Shown: piece by piece, positions 44,679-55,312 of the stretch
Position numbering within the stretch: the stretch's first letter is position 1
Layout of the letters: each line of letters starts with the position of its first letter
Assembly (NCBI RefSeq): GCF_003605405.2
Contig: NZ_QYTW02000003.1
Span: 297,286 to 352,597, forward strand
DNA length: 55,312 nucleotides
Origin: Siminovitchia terrae
GTDB lineage: Bacteria; Bacillota; Bacilli; Bacillales; Bacillaceae_C
Direction of reading: 5' to 3'
Notes under the pieces: generated by a model
Database searches by the model: none
The model's input: the letters and a program-made list of their open reading frames with translations, nothing else
What the model was told of the DNA's origin: nothing
Made by a program: the position numbers and the translations under genes

Positions 44679-46088
44679 TTATTTAATAATATGGATAGGA
44701 GTTCCGAGAGCCACCTCTGCTGCCTCCATCGTCATTTCTCCCAAGGTTGGGTGAGCATGGATGGTCATAGCCACATCTTCTGCTGTCATGCCTGCTTCAA
44801 TGGCAAGTCCGATTTCAGCGATCATATCAGAAGCATTCGCTCCTGCAATTTGCCCGCCAATAATCAATCCATCCTCTTTACGAGTAATCAGTTTGACAAA
44901 GCCGTCTGTTGCATTAAGCGCCAGCGCACGACCGTTTGCCGCAAACGGAAACCTAGCTGCCTCAATTTCAATGCCTTCTTCTTTTGCCTGTTGTTCAGTA
45001 TATCCGACAGAAGCCAGTTCAGGCTCTGAAAAGACGACTGCTGGGATACCGATATAATCGACTTCGGAGGATTGCCCTGCAATAACTTCAGCAGCGATTT
45101 TACCTTCATAGGAAGCTTTGTGTGCCAGCTTAGGCCCCTCGACAATATCACCAATCGCATAGATGCTTGGAACATTAGATCTGAGCTGTTTGTCAACTGC
45201 AATAAGCCCTTTATCATCGATCTTGACTCCAACCTGTTCAAGGCCCAGCTCGTCCGTATTAGGTTTTCTTCCTACTGTCACAAGTACATAATCTGCTTCG
45301 ATGGTTTGTTCTTCACCTTTTGCAGCATATGTTACTTTTACTCCCTGATCGGTCTCTTCGACGCCTTTAGCCTGGGCATTCGTAACGACATTTACATTTT
45401 TCTTTTTCAGATTGCGTTTGACAAGCGAAGTCATCTGCTTTTCGAATCCGCCAAGAATATCTTTCGTGCCTTCAATGATTGTCACTTCAGTACCAAAATT
45501 TGCATAGGTAGATCCTAGTTCGATACCAACATATCCTCCACCGATTACAACCAGACTCTTTGGAAGTTCATCAAGGTTGATTGCACCTGTAGAGTCAAGC
45601 ACGCGTTTTGAATATTTAAAGCCCGGAATCTCAACAGGACGGGATCCTGTCGCTATGATGGCATTTTTGAATGTGTATGTTTGTGCAGAGTTTTCATCCA
45701 TCACACGAATGCTGTTTGCATCGACGAAGTAAGCTTCACCTTTGACAATATCGATTTTGTTTCCTTTCAAAAGCCCTTCGACACCGCCAGTCAGTTTTTT
45801 AACCACTCCGGACTTCCATTCTTGAACTTTACCAAAGTCAAGATTGACATTCTCCGCTGTGATTCCGATGTCTTCTGAATTTTTGGCTTCTTGGAAACGA
45901 TGGGACGCTGAAATCAAAGCCTTTGAGGGAATACATCCTACATTTAGGCAAACTCCTCCCAGTTCCCCTTTTTCAACAATCGTCACTTTTTGGCCAAGCT
46001 GAGCAGCCCGAATAGCCGCAACATACCCGCCAGGTCCGGCACCAATTACAATCGTGTCTGTCTCAATTGGAAAATCTCCTACTACCAT
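44679..46088 (-). CDS. pdhD: Dihydrolipoyl dehydrogenase E3 of pyruvate dehydrogenase
   Basis: 469 residues. The FAD-binding [17 protein letters not shown], the redox-active disulfide [16 protein letters not shown] (about 43-58), the NAD-binding [13 protein letters not shown], and the C-terminal [17 protein letters not shown] with the base histidine are all present. It reoxidises dihydrolipoyl groups on E2. The ATG ([10 protein letters not shown]) has GGAGGCG upstream. Last gene of pdhABCD, four bases after pdhC. Confidence 0.97.
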   Translation of the reverse strand: MVVGDFPIETDTIVIGAGPGGYVAAIRAAQLGQKVTIVEKGELGGVCLNVGCIPSKALISASHRFQEAKNSEDIGITAENVNLDFGKVQEWKSGVVKKLTGGVEGLLKGNKIDIVKGEAYFVDANSIRVMDENSAQTYTFKNAIIATGSRPVEIPGFKYSKRVLDSTGAINLDELPKSLVVIGGGYVGIELGSTYANFGTEVTIIEGTKDILGGFEKQMTSLVKRNLKKKNVNVVTNAQAKGVEETDQGVKVTYAAKGEEQTIEADYVLVTVGRKPNTDELGLEQVGVKIDDKGLIAVDKQLRSNVPSIYAIGDIVEGPKLAHKASYEGKIAAEVIAGQSSEVDYIGIPAVVFSEPELASVGYTEQQAKEEGIEIEAARFPFAANGRALALNATDGFVKLITRKEDGLIIGGQIAGANASDMIAEIGLAIEAGMTAEDVAMTIHAHPTLGEMTMEAAEVALGTPIHIIK

Positions 46089-46091
46089 ACT

Positions 46092-47417
46092 TTACGCCTC
46101 CATTAGTAAAAGTTCAGGATCACTTAACAGCAGCTTGATGTGATTTAATGCCTGTTGTGCAGTTACGCCGTCAATAATCCGATGGTCAAAGCTCAATGAT
46201 AATGCTAACACAGGTGCAGCAACAATTTCACCATTTTTCACTATCGGTTTTTCTGCAATTCGTCCTATTCCGAGGATAGCCGTTTCCGGATGATTGATGA
46301 CTGGCGTAAACCATTGCCCTCCAGCAGAACCAATATTTGTAATTGTGCAGGAACCGCCGCTCATTTCATTCGGAGCTAATTTTCCTGTTCTTGCTTTATC
46401 AGCCAATTCGTTGATCTCTTTTGAGATAGCAAAAACTGATTTTGAATCTGCACGTTTTACGACAGGAACGAGCAAACCTCTTTCGGTATCAGCAGCAATT
46501 CCAATATTGTAGTAATGCTTTTGTATGATTTCTTCTTTTTCATCATCAACAGATGTATTCAATGCAGGGTACTCACGCAATGCACTTACCAAAGCCTTTA
46601 CTACATATGGAAGGTAAGTAAGTTTGATATCTTTTTCAGCCGCAATTCCTTTGAACTTCTTGCGGTGTGCAACGAGTCCTGTTACATCGACTTCATCAAG
46701 AAGTGCAACATGCGGTGCTGTATGTTTAGAGTTGACCATCGCCTTTGCGATCGCTCTTCTGATGCCGCTCATTTTCTCTCTTGTTTCAGGATAATCGCCT
46801 TCTGGAATAACAGGAGCTTTCTTCTGCTGTTTCTCCTCTTGTTTCGGTGCTTCCTGCACTTCGGTTGCAGCCTCTTTTTCTGCTGGCGCATTCAAGTACC
46901 CATCAATGTCAGACTTTAAAATTCGTCCATTTTTCCCTGAACCGCTGACAGCCTGGATGTTAACATTTTTCTCTCGCGCATATTTCCTTACGGAAGGCAT
47001 GGCAATAACCCGCTTGTCTGAAGCCTCTTCCTCATTTACTTCAGGTTGAGCTACAGCATCGTTTTTCGCCGCCTGTTCCTTTGGTTCAGCGTCTGCTTGT
47101 CCTGATTCAGCTGGTGGTTGTTCATCCGCTTCGGTTTCACCTTCGCCATGATCACCCTTGAATTGGAGATCCTCATATCCTGGTGCATCGATCTTAATGA
47201 GCACATCTCCAACAACTGCAGTCTCACCTTCGTTGACGAGAATTTCCTCTACCGTTCCAGCAACCGGTGAAGGTATTTCAACCACTGCCTTATCATTTTG
47301 AACTTCACATAGAACATCATCTTCTTCAACTTTTTTACCTGGTTCCACAAACCATTTGACTATTTCGCCTTCATGAATTCCTTCGCCGATGTCAGGCAGC
47401 CTAAATTGGAATGACAA
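46092..47417 (-). CDS. pdhC: Dihydrolipoamide acetyltransferase E2 of pyruvate dehydrogenase
   Basis: 441 residues from a TTG with AGGAGGG upstream. One lipoyl domain (1-80, lysine in [13 protein letters not shown], about residue 43), an Ala/Pro/Gln-rich linker, a peripheral subunit-binding domain (about 140-175, [16 protein letters not shown]), a second flexible linker, and a catalytic domain (about 210-440) ending in the active-site motif DHRIIDG. E2 transfers the acetyl group to CoA. It is separated from pdhB by 200 bases, so an internal promoter is possible. Confidence 0.97.
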   Translation of the reverse strand: MSFQFRLPDIGEGIHEGEIVKWFVEPGKKVEEDDVLCEVQNDKAVVEIPSPVAGTVEEILVNEGETAVVGDVLIKIDAPGYEDLQFKGDHGEGETEADEQPPAESGQADAEPKEQAAKNDAVAQPEVNEEEASDKRVIAMPSVRKYAREKNVNIQAVSGSGKNGRILKSDIDGYLNAPAEKEAATEVQEAPKQEEKQQKKAPVIPEGDYPETREKMSGIRRAIAKAMVNSKHTAPHVALLDEVDVTGLVAHRKKFKGIAAEKDIKLTYLPYVVKALVSALREYPALNTSVDDEKEEIIQKHYYNIGIAADTERGLLVPVVKRADSKSVFAISKEINELADKARTGKLAPNEMSGGSCTITNIGSAGGQWFTPVINHPETAILGIGRIAEKPIVKNGEIVAAPVLALSLSFDHRIIDGVTAQQALNHIKLLLSDPELLLMEA

Positions 47418-47618
47418 TGTATTTCACCCTCCTATTATTCGTATTCCCTATAGATTGTCTACTTAAGAAATGATAAATACATAGCTTATGATTCATTTCC
47501 TCTATCGATTCGTTTGCGTTCAGCGCTTATTGACAGCAGGTTTTGCACCTTTTCCTACAAAAAGTCAAAGACGCTTTAGCCTGCACGTTGATAAATAGAC
47601 ATTTGCACTTTTTGTTTT
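47418..47618 (-). other. pdhB-pdhC spacer
   Basis: Two hundred bases without a gene. No terminator-like stem with a T tail was found, so transcription may run through. An internal pdhC promoter, known for B. subtilis, is plausible but I cannot place it. Confidence 0.35.
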
Positions 47619-48596
47619 TTAAAATTCAAGCACTTTCTTTGCAGTTTCAATTATATCCTTGTGGCTAGGAAGCCAAACTGGTTCTGCTTGGGAGAAAGGA
47701 TACACTGTATCTGGAGCTGTTACCCTTAGTACCGGTGCCTCCAGACTTAAAATGGCACGATCATTGATTTCTGCCACAACATTTGCAGCAATTCCCGCTT
47801 GCTTCTGCGCTTCCTGCACTACAATCGCCCGATTTGTCTTCTCAACCGATTGGACGATTGTTTCAATGTCAAGTGGGCTGATAGTGCGAAGGTCGATGAC
47901 TTCCACCGAATGCCCTTCTTTTTCAAGTGCCTCTGCAGCCTTAATAGAGTCGTGAACCATTGCACCATACGTAATGATGGAAAGATCATTTCCTTCCCGT
48001 TTCACTTCAGCTTTTCCAAGCGGGATCGTGTATTCCTCTTCAGGAACCTCCTGTCTGAAGGAACGATACAATTTCATATGCTCAAGGAAAATAACAGGAT
48101 CATTATCGCGAATAGCAGAGATGAGCAACCCTTTTGCATCATACGGTGTAGATGGAATTACTACTTTCAAACCTGGTTGCTGAGCCATCAAGCCTTCCAG
48201 ACTGTCTGCATGCAGCTCAGGCGTATGAACACCTCCGCCAAATGGTGAGCGAATCGTAATCGGCGCATGATAAGAGCCGCCTGTACGGTAGCGCCAGCGT
48301 GCTATTTGCCCACTGATGGAGTCCATCACTTCGTATACGAACCCGAAAAATTGGATTTCCGGAACAGGGCGATAGCCTTGAGTAGAAAGTCCAATTGCAA
48401 GGCCGCCAATACCGGATTCAGCCAAAGGAGTGTCAAATACACGCTCTTCTCCAAACTCTTTTTGCAACCCTTCAGTCGCACGGAAGACGCCGCCATTTAC
48501 CCCTACGTCTTCTCCAAACACAAGGACGTTTTCATCATTGCGCAGCTCGGTGCGAAGCGCATCAGTTATTGCTTGAATCATAGTCATTTGCGCCAT
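47619..48596 (-). CDS. pdhB: Pyruvate dehydrogenase E1 beta subunit
   Basis: 325 residues, [18 protein letters not shown] at the start. [17 protein letters not shown] contains the conserved glutamate that activates thiamine diphosphate, and [20 protein letters not shown] is the active-site region. With PdhA it decarboxylates pyruvate. Only three bases separate it from the pdhA stop, so the two subunits are made together. Confidence 0.97.
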   Translation of the reverse strand: MAQMTMIQAITDALRTELRNDENVLVFGEDVGVNGGVFRATEGLQKEFGEERVFDTPLAESGIGGLAIGLSTQGYRPVPEIQFFGFVYEVMDSISGQIARWRYRTGGSYHAPITIRSPFGGGVHTPELHADSLEGLMAQQPGLKVVIPSTPYDAKGLLISAIRDNDPVIFLEHMKLYRSFRQEVPEEEYTIPLGKAEVKREGNDLSIITYGAMVHDSIKAAEALEKEGHSVEVIDLRTISPLDIETIVQSVEKTNRAIVVQEAQKQAGIAANVVAEINDRAILSLEAPVLRVTAPDTVYPFSQAEPVWLPSHKDIIETAKKVLEF

Positions 48597-48599
48597 GGC

Positions 48600-50139
<1,540 letters not shown>

Positions 50140-50140
50140 G

Positions 50141-50165
50141 AACGATGCACTCGTTCCCTGCAATT
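50141..50165 (-). terminator. Terminator of ykyA
   Basis: On the minus strand GAACGAGTGCATCGTTC folds with a short loop and is followed by TCTTTTGTTTTTTT, just after the ykyA stop codon. Confidence 0.8.
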
Positions 50166-50172
50166 AGCAGCC

Positions 50173-50814
50173 CTAATCGCTGATTATGCCTGCCTCTTTA
50201 TAAAGTTTTTCTTTCCCTTCATTGAATTGATCGGTTAATTTGTTGAACAGTTCATTTGCTGCCTGAACATCTTCCTGCACCTGGTTGGCTGACTCGATTT
50301 GAGACTCCAGGGTTTCCAGCTTCAACTCTTTGTCTTTCATCAATTCATAGACCTTACGGTCTTGTTTAATTGCCTCATTATAAGCTTTAACAAGCTGCTT
50401 ATGGCTGTCATAACGCTGATTCATTAACTCTTGGAGCTCTTTGGCTTTTCCCTTTAGCTGATCATCCTTTAGTTTGCCAATAAGACCATCGATTTTATCA
50501 AATTCCTTTTTGGAAGTTGCCATCGCTTCCTCCTCTTTGGCTAGCAACTCTTCGCGTTTATCCAAATTGGTAAGGGCTTTGTCAGAAAGAGAAACAATTT
50601 CATCGAACTTTTTCATGCCAAGATTCATCATCTCATCAAATAAAGACTTTTCTTCTTTTTCCAGTTTCATCAAAGGCTTTTGCTGCTTTTCAAAATCTTT
50701 TTCCAGAACAACCGTTTCTTCAAGACTCTTATGTATTTGCTCCTCTGGGCTTCCACATGCAGATATGAAAGTTGAAGAGGCCAGCAGTATTGCTGCTAAA
50801 TGACGTTTTTTCAC
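50173..50814 (-). CDS. ykyA: YkyA-family cell-wall-binding lipoprotein
   Basis: 213 residues from a GTG with GGGAGGA upstream. A lipoprotein signal ends in the lipobox FISAC (cysteine near residue 20). The rest is a long helical coiled-coil region rich in E, K, L and Q (LVKAYNEAIKQDRKVYELMK and similar), ending KLYKEAGIISD. YkyA is annotated as a putative cell-wall-binding lipoprotein; no catalytic motif exists. It sits upstream of pdhA in B. subtilis too, but the terminator separates the two units. Confidence 0.88.
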   Translation of the reverse strand: MKKRHLAAILLASSTFISACGSPEEQIHKSLEETVVLEKDFEKQQKPLMKLEKEEKSLFDEMMNLGMKKFDEIVSLSDKALTNLDKREELLAKEEEAMATSKKEFDKIDGLIGKLKDDQLKGKAKELQELMNQRYDSHKQLVKAYNEAIKQDRKVYELMKDKELKLETLESQIESANQVQEDVQAANELFNKLTDQFNEGKEKLYKEAGIISD

Positions 50815-50906
50815 CGGTATTCCTCCCATCATTACCATAGTTTCTACTATAAGCGCATGGAAAAGAATTTACAACAGACTGATGTCAGGAAAAAATATAA
50901 GTTTGA

Positions 50907-51048
50907 TTAAAAACCTTGTCTGTTTCGGTCCCTCGCTCTCAGGCGCATAAGACTTCTTTGCAACAATTTCAGTAATGGCTCCTGGGCATCATCCAGTTCT
51001 CCAACACTGAACAAAACATTCCCGCATTTCTTTTCAATCAGTGCTCAT
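50907..51048 (-). pseudogene. Small degenerate ORF upstream of defB
   Basis: On the minus strand, ATG AGC follows GGGGAAG. After one extra base, the frame reads LIEKKCGNVLFSVGELDDAQ and EPLLKLLQRSLMRLRARDRN before a stop at 50907. The 142-base span is one base longer than a multiple of three. It looks like a 46-residue gene with a single-base insertion, or a sequencing error. No family is recognised. Confidence 0.4.
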
Positions 51049-51129
51049 TAAACAGACACTTCCCCTTTTCTTTATACATATTTATTTGGTAAACTGATTT
51101 TTACAAGAAACATTTCAGGAGGAAATACA

Positions 51130-51684
51130 ATGCTACTAATGAAGGATATCATACGAGAAGGGCATCCTACTTTAAGGAGAATCGCCAAGGAGGTGCCGCT
51201 CCCACCTGATCCCGCTGACATAGAAACATTGAAAAGCATGAAGGAATTTCTGATAAACAGTCAAGATCCAGTCATCAGTGAAAAATATGGAATACGTGGT
51301 GGAGTCGGCCTTGCCGCACCCCAAATCAATGTATCCAAACGAATGTTTGTCATGCGGCTGAACGATGAAAAAGGGGAGGAACACGATTATTCTTTCATCA
51401 ACCCGAAAATTGTTAGCCATTCGGTAGAGAAGTCTTATTTGACATCAGGCGAGGGGTGCCTGTCAGTTGACCGAAGTATACCAGGATACGTTCAACGACA
51501 TGCAAGAATTACTGTCAAAGGCTATAATGAAAAAGGAGAGGAAATAAAGCTTCGCTTGCGCGGTCTGCCGGCAATCGTCTTTCAGCATGAACTCGATCAC
51601 TTGAATGGCGTCATGTTTTATGACCACATTGACGAAAAGAACCCCTTTCAACTCAAAGAAGGGGCAATCCCTATCGAAAATTAA
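51130..51684 (+). CDS. defB: Peptide deformylase (YkrB/DefB type)
   Basis: 184 residues, the long type-2 deformylase of Gram-positive bacteria. All three motifs are intact: GVGLAAPQI (about 58-66), EGCLSV (about 110-115, metal cysteine) and HELDHLNG (about 153-160, metal histidines and catalytic glutamate). It removes formyl groups from nascent proteins. AGGAGG precedes the ATG. It stands apart from fmt, as ykrB does in B. subtilis. A terminator follows. Confidence 0.96.
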   Translation: MLLMKDIIREGHPTLRRIAKEVPLPPDPADIETLKSMKEFLINSQDPVISEKYGIRGGVGLAAPQINVSKRMFVMRLNDEKGEEHDYSFINPKIVSHSVEKSYLTSGEGCLSVDRSIPGYVQRHARITVKGYNEKGEEIKLRLRGLPAIVFQHELDHLNGVMFYDHIDEKNPFQLKEGAIPIEN

Positions 51685-51708
51685 ATCCGGACTATCCGGA
51701 TTTTTTTA
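51683..51708 (+). terminator. Terminator of defB
   Basis: The stem AAATCCGG/CCGGATTT with a four-base loop is followed by TTTTTATC. It begins at the stop codon. Confidence 0.85.
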
Positions 51709-51841
51709 TCGTCTAAGAAAATAAAAAACGCTCAGTTTGCAGATAAATGATTAATACCCATCTCTGACCTAGAGGAGTACAAATTCAAGCAAGCGAAAGA
51801 CTGTCGCGGCCTATCCAGCCGCACAAAGATTATGTCAAGCG

Positions 51842-52648
51842 CTATAAACGGCTGGGGCTTGGGGCTGCTTCGAATGAATCGGCTAGAAGCCCAACTTCTT
51901 TTAACCCTTTTACAATTCCATCATTCTCTACATCTGTTGTTACAAAGTCCGCATGTTCTTTTACTATATCATGCGCATTGCCCATGGCCACTCCGGTTCC
52001 CACTTCCTGCAGCATTTCAATATCATTCATACCATCCCCAAATGCATAAACATCTTCCATCCTAAATCCAAGACGAGCAATCAATTGCCGTATTCCCCTT
52101 GCTTTTGACCCTCCCTTTGGCATAATGTCAAGCGAAAGCTCGTGCCACCTAACAAACGATATTTCCGGTAAGGAAGTTAAATATCCTGCCTCATTCTCTT
52201 TAGTAAATAGCAGTGCCTGATATATATCCTTTTTGATGTAAAATTCAGGATCATATCCGGGATACGCCATCTTAAGCGACCCTAGGCTTTTTCTTATGCG
52301 GTCATTATTTTTAGCATTTGTTTTTAACGTATTTTCGTTCAGGTAAACGAGGGCATGCTCATGCTTATTGGCTGATTCTTCAATGTCTTTCAAAACCTCT
52401 GTGCTGATGGAGGTTGCTGCAATCACTTTGTTTTCAAAGACAACATATTGCCCGTTAAAGCAAACGTAGGAATCTATGTTCAGCTCCTTGAGCAATGAAG
52501 ATATCATAAAGGGTGCCCGTCCAGTTGCAATAGCTGTATAAATGCCGTTTTTCTGCAATGCATGAACAGCATCCTTTGCTGAGTCAGGCAGATTTTTATC
52601 CCCATCCAACAATGTGCCGTCGATATCAAAAAAGACAATTTTTTTCAT
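51842..52648 (-). CDS. ykrA: Cof-type HAD-superfamily phosphatase YkrA
   Basis: 268 residues from the ATG giving MKKIVFFDIDGTLLDGD; the ribosome binding site is weak (GGATGTGAAG). HAD motif I is DIDGT, motif II the T in ATGRAPFM, and motif IV the aspartates in FGDGMNDIEML (about 205-216). The cap is of the C2B Cof type. These enzymes hydrolyse sugar phosphates or flavin phosphates; the substrate of YkrA is unknown. Convergent with defB. Confidence 0.92.
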   Translation of the reverse strand: MKKIVFFDIDGTLLDGDKNLPDSAKDAVHALQKNGIYTAIATGRAPFMISSLLKELNIDSYVCFNGQYVVFENKVIAATSISTEVLKDIEESANKHEHALVYLNENTLKTNAKNNDRIRKSLGSLKMAYPGYDPEFYIKKDIYQALLFTKENEAGYLTSLPEISFVRWHELSLDIMPKGGSKARGIRQLIARLGFRMEDVYAFGDGMNDIEMLQEVGTGVAMGNAHDIVKEHADFVTTDVENDGIVKGLKEVGLLADSFEAAPSPSRL

Positions 52649-52817
52649 TTTAAACTTCACATCCAATAATCTTTTTTCCAATGATATCCATGATAGATCA
52701 TTGTGTTTTCAGCATATAATAAAACAAATAAACTTGCACAAAAAGAGAATGCAATTGCCAAGATGCTTTTACTTTGGACAAAAATCGGTTAAAATGGATA
52801 GTAAGGAGTGATTCACC

Positions 52818-52889
52818 ATGTTTAAGAAGCTAAGACGGAAGCTTTTAAAACAATGGAAAGATTTACTCAAGAAAAAGACAATTGCCTGA
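52818..52889 (+). CDS. Unannotated 23-residue cationic peptide gene
   Basis: ATG with a near-ideal AAGGAGTG ribosome binding site eight bases upstream opens MFKKLRRKLLKQWKDLL and ends KKKTIA with TGA at 52889. Ten of 23 residues are Lys or Arg, and Phe, Leu, Trp are spaced to give an amphipathic helix. A terminator follows at 52915. This is between ykrA and rpoY, where no gene is annotated in B. subtilis as far as I recall. It could be a membrane-active peptide, a leader peptide, or a chance ORF. Confidence 0.5.
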   Translation: MFKKLRRKLLKQWKDLLKKKTIA

Positions 52890-52914
52890 TGATTCAAATA
52901 CAGCCATTTACAAA

Positions 52915-52945
52915 CCCTCTTTATTTTAGAGGGCTTATTCTTTTA
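52915..52945 (+). terminator. Terminator after the 23-residue peptide gene
   Basis: The stem CCCTCT/AGAGGG with a seven-base loop is followed by CTTATTCTTTTATT. Its T tract is broken, so it is moderate in strength. Confidence 0.65.
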
Positions 52946-53060
52946 TTATATATGATTTCCCTTTTTAAAACTGCACGCGTTTAAAAACATGCATTCATTG
53001 CTGCTTTTTAATATAATAGAGAATATTGGAATTTGAACACGGAGTTAAGGAGAGAAAGTG

Positions 53061-53270
53061 ATGATCTATAAAGTGTACTATCAGGAAAGCTTGATGGAAA
53101 TGCCTGTACGGGAAAATACGAAAGTTTTATTTATTAAAGCTGAAAGCGAGTTGGACGTACGCCGACATCTGAAAGACCGCCAAATCAATATCGAACTTAT
53201 TCAATTGTTGGAAGGATCTTATCTGGAATATGAAAAGAACAGTCCGAACTTCACATTGGAGACTATATAG
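53061..53270 (+). CDS. rpoY: RNA polymerase epsilon subunit
   Basis: 69 residues from the ATG giving MIYKVYYQESLMEMP, with AAGGAGAG upstream. Family blocks VRENTKVLFIKAESELDVRR (residues about 17-36) and IELIQLLEGSYLEYEKNSPN are intact. RpoY (YkzG) binds the RNA polymerase core in Firmicutes, near the Gp2 site. The gene is three bases before rnjA, the conserved rpoY-rnjA operon. Confidence 0.95.
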   Translation: MIYKVYYQESLMEMPVRENTKVLFIKAESELDVRRHLKDRQINIELIQLLEGSYLEYEKNSPNFTLETI

Positions 53271-53273
53271 GAT

Positions 53274-54941
53274 ATGAAGTTTGTAAAAAATGATCAGACG
53301 GCTGTTTTCGCCCTGGGCGGTTTGGGTGAAATCGGCAAAAACACATATGGAGTACAATTCCAAGATGAGATCATTATGATCGATGCTGGGATAAAATTCC
53401 CTGAGGATGAGCTTCTTGGAATTGACTATGTCATTCCGGACTACACTTATTTAGTAAGAAATGAAGATAAGATAAAGGGACTTTTCATTACACATGGTCA
53501 CGAGGACCATATTGGAGGTATCCCTTATCTGCTGAGAGAAGTCAACATCCCCATCTATGCAGGAAAACTTGCCATGGGGCTGATTAAGAACAAACTTGAA
53601 GAGCATGGTCTTCTTCGTAAAACCACGCTACATGAAATCAGGGAAGAAGATGTCATCAAATTCAGAAAGACATCAGTTTCTTTTTTCAGGACAACCCACA
53701 GTATCCCTGATTCATATGGGATTGTTGTAAAGACCCCTCCGGGAAATATCGTTCACACTGGGGATTTCAAGTTTGATTTTACTCCCGTAGGAGAACCGGC
53801 AAACTTAACAAAAATGGCGGAAATCGGAAAAGAAGGCGTCCTCTGTCTGCTATCGGACAGTACAAATGCGGAAGTACCTCATTTCACCATGTCCGAGCGC
53901 AAGGTCGGAGCAAGCATTCAAGATATTTTCCGCAAAGTGGACGGCAGAATCATCTTCGCAACGTTTGCATCAAATATCCACAGATTGCAACAAGTAGCGG
54001 ACGCAGCTGTGGCTAATGACAGAAAAATTGCTGTTTTTGGAAGAAGTATGGAAGCAGCAATAGAAATTGGTCAAGAATTGGGATATATCCGCGCTCCCAA
54101 GGATACGTTCATTAATACACAACAGCTTAACAGGCTCCCTGCAAATAAGGTGACCATTCTTTGTACTGGAAGTCAGGGTGAACCAATGGCTGCATTGTCA
54201 CGTATCGCCAACGGAACGCATCGTCAAATACAAATTCATCCTGGAGATACCGTTGTCTTTTCATCCTCGCCTATCCCTGGGAATAAAAACAGCGTCAATC
54301 GAACAATCAACCTTTTATATCGTGCCGGCGCTGACGTCATTGCGGGCCCGTTGAGCAATATTCACACATCTGGACACGGCGGCCAAGAAGAACAAAAGCT
54401 GATGCTTAGGCTCATAAAACCGAAATTCTTCCTTCCGATCCACGGAGAGTTCAGAATGCAGAAAATGCACGCGCAGTTGGCTGTCGACTGCGGGGTTCCC
54501 GAAGAAAATTGCTTTATTATGGATAATGGAGATGTCCTTGCACTCAGTTCCGATCGTGCAGACGTTGCGGGTAAAATTCCGTCTGGATCTGTATACATCG
54601 ACGGGAGCGGAATTGGGGACATTGGCAATATCGTCCTTCGCGATCGCCGAATCTTATCAGAAGAAGGTCTTGTCATCGTCGTTGTTTCCATTGACATGGA
54701 TCAGTATAAAATCGCTGCTGGACCGGATATCATCTCTCGTGGCTTCGTCTACATGAGAGAATCTGGAGATTTGATCAATGAAGCACAACGAATGCTTGCC
54801 AAACATTTAAACAAAGTGATGGACCGAAAAACGACACAATGGTCAGAAATTAAAAATGAAATAACGGACACACTTTTGCCGTTCTTATATGAAAGAACAA
54901 AAAGACGTCCAATGATTTTGCCAATCATCATGGAAATTTAA
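53274..54941 (+). CDS. rnjA: Ribonuclease J1
   Basis: 555 residues. The metallo-beta-lactamase motif HGHEDHIGG (residues about 74-82), the HTGDF motif (about 161-165), the beta-CASP core (GRSMEAA, STGSQ-like [11 protein letters not shown]) and the HIHTSGHGG region near 364-371 are all complete; the C-terminal domain is intact. It is a 5'-3' exonuclease and endonuclease of mRNA and rRNA in Firmicutes. The start follows rpoY by three bases. A strong terminator comes next. Confidence 0.97.
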   Translation: MKFVKNDQTAVFALGGLGEIGKNTYGVQFQDEIIMIDAGIKFPEDELLGIDYVIPDYTYLVRNEDKIKGLFITHGHEDHIGGIPYLLREVNIPIYAGKLAMGLIKNKLEEHGLLRKTTLHEIREEDVIKFRKTSVSFFRTTHSIPDSYGIVVKTPPGNIVHTGDFKFDFTPVGEPANLTKMAEIGKEGVLCLLSDSTNAEVPHFTMSERKVGASIQDIFRKVDGRIIFATFASNIHRLQQVADAAVANDRKIAVFGRSMEAAIEIGQELGYIRAPKDTFINTQQLNRLPANKVTILCTGSQGEPMAALSRIANGTHRQIQIHPGDTVVFSSSPIPGNKNSVNRTINLLYRAGADVIAGPLSNIHTSGHGGQEEQKLMLRLIKPKFFLPIHGEFRMQKMHAQLAVDCGVPEENCFIMDNGDVLALSSDRADVAGKIPSGSVYIDGSGIGDIGNIVLRDRRILSEEGLVIVVVSIDMDQYKIAAGPDIISRGFVYMRESGDLINEAQRMLAKHLNKVMDRKTTQWSEIKNEITDTLLPFLYERTKRRPMILPIIMEI

Positions 54942-54954
54942 CATACTATAACCA

Positions 54955-54996
54955 AAAAAATGCCGCCTGCGTTCATTCGCAGGCGGCATTTTTTTG
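54955..54996 (+). terminator. Terminator of rpoY-rnjA
   Basis: The stem AAAAAATGCCGCCTGCG/CGCAGGCGGCATTTTTT with a six-base loop is the strongest in the window, with T7 on the plus strand. Confidence 0.95.
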
Positions 54997-55059
54997 CTGT
55001 CCTTTGCTGTTTCCAATAAAAATAGTCACTAATACGGACCAAATTCAAAGGTAATAGAA

Positions 55060-55162
55060 AGTATTTCGCTTATTTGGATAGTATTTCTTTTTTGCGGGCA
55101 GTATCTCAGTCGAGCTAGATAGTATTCCGCTTTTGCGGACAGTATTTCAATATCCTGAAAGC
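55060..55162. repeat. Five-unit 20-base tandem array
   Basis: AGTATT (or AGTATC) begins at 55060, 55080, 55100, 55121 and 55141. The second half of units 2 and 4 reads TTTTGCGG followed by GCAGT or ACAGT. No gene is present between the rnjA terminator and the next repeat. Confidence 0.75.
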
Positions 55163-55199
55163 GGTAGGCAGCTTTCTAAAGGAGATCACACAAATGCAA

Positions 55200-55242
55200 A
55201 ATCAGTCTAAGAGAAACGAACTGTTTTTCTCAGACTGATTGA
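55200..55242 (-). terminator. Terminator-like stem left of copy C
   Basis: AATCAGTCTAAGAGAAA and TTTCTCAGACTGATT pair with a nine-base loop. The better T tail (TTTTG) lies on the minus strand, so it may end a gene that lies to the right of the window. Confidence 0.5.
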
Positions 55243-55253
55243 CTTTAGCTCTT

Positions 55254-55312
55254 ATCAAATGCGCCTTAGCGTATTTGCGCCCAGATTTTATCGAGCTCTG
55301 CTCGATAAATTT
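55254..55312 (+). repeat. IS200/IS605-end-like repeat, copy C (cut by the window edge)
   Basis: The first 58 bases match copies A and B (ATCAAATGCGCCTTAGCGTA, TTTATCGAGCTCTGCTCGAT). The hairpin end lies beyond the window. Confidence 0.65.

Noticed and set aside
45072-45518. 148-codon plus-strand ORF opposite pdhD
   Set aside because: Antisense shadow; the codon pattern and motifs support pdhD only.
52614-52811. 65-codon plus-strand ORF over the ykrA start
   Set aside because: No ribosome binding site, and it overlaps the HAD motif I codons on the other strand.
55060-55162. Possible CRISPR array
   Set aside because: The 20-base period leaves no spacer between units and the units diverge.

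Overview
The window comes from a low-GC, endospore-forming member of the Bacillaceae. Gene content and order follow the Bacillus subtilis chromosome segment from the ylb genes through cta, pycA, ftsW and yla to pdh, defB, rpoY and rnjA, read here in reverse. Spore genes (gerR, ylbJ, ylbD, ylaJ), a cytochrome caa3 oxidase with heme A synthesis, and the SR1/SR1P locus support this. I cannot name a species.

Layout. 1-2803: repeats, an acyl-CoA carboxylase carboxyltransferase and a biotinyl carrier. 2993-17846: the ylb block (ylbP, gerR, rpmF, ylbN, tmcAL, ylbK, ylbJ, coaD, rsmD, ylbG to ylbA), with a stalk-domain protein and a lipoprotein added; ylbL is missing. 17954-27920: a YtvI-like permease, ctaM, ctaG, ctaF-E-D-C, ctaB and divergent ctaA. 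27963-39956: pyc, ftsW, ylaN, ylaL, phoH-type ylaK, ylaJ, ylaI, ylaH, typA, ylaF and suhB. 40213-44407: ykzI, yktA, a flavin oxidoreductase, a decayed IS200/IS605-type tnpB, the SR1 small RNA with its SR1P peptide, a NodB-type lipoprotein and a small membrane protein. 44679-49715: pdhD-C-B-A. 50173-54941: ykyA, defB, ykrA, an unannotated 23-residue peptide gene, rpoY and rnjA.

Most genes are housekeeping: ribosome and tRNA work (rpmF, tmcAL, rsmD, defB, typA), RNA polymerase and decay (rpoY, rnjA, the RNase Y-associated ylbF), coenzyme A (coaD), central carbon (pyc, pdhABCD) and terminal respiration (cta). SR1P and the pdh genes connect to glycolysis; pyc supplies oxaloacetate.

The less ordinary signal lies between the genes. 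Two repeat families occur. One (118-306, 25331-25527, 55254-55312) has a conserved terminal hairpin like the right end/omega-RNA region of IS200/IS605-type elements. The other is a GC-rich, palindrome-containing intergenic family with at least six copies, one holding a 59-bp tandem array and another supplying the last codons of the biotinyl carrier gene. There are also three small genes that look frameshifted, a 20-bp-period array after rnjA, and a tiny cationic peptide gene with its own ribosome binding site and terminator. I see no defence island, prophage, CRISPR array or biosynthetic cluster. tRNA and rRNA genes were not seen.
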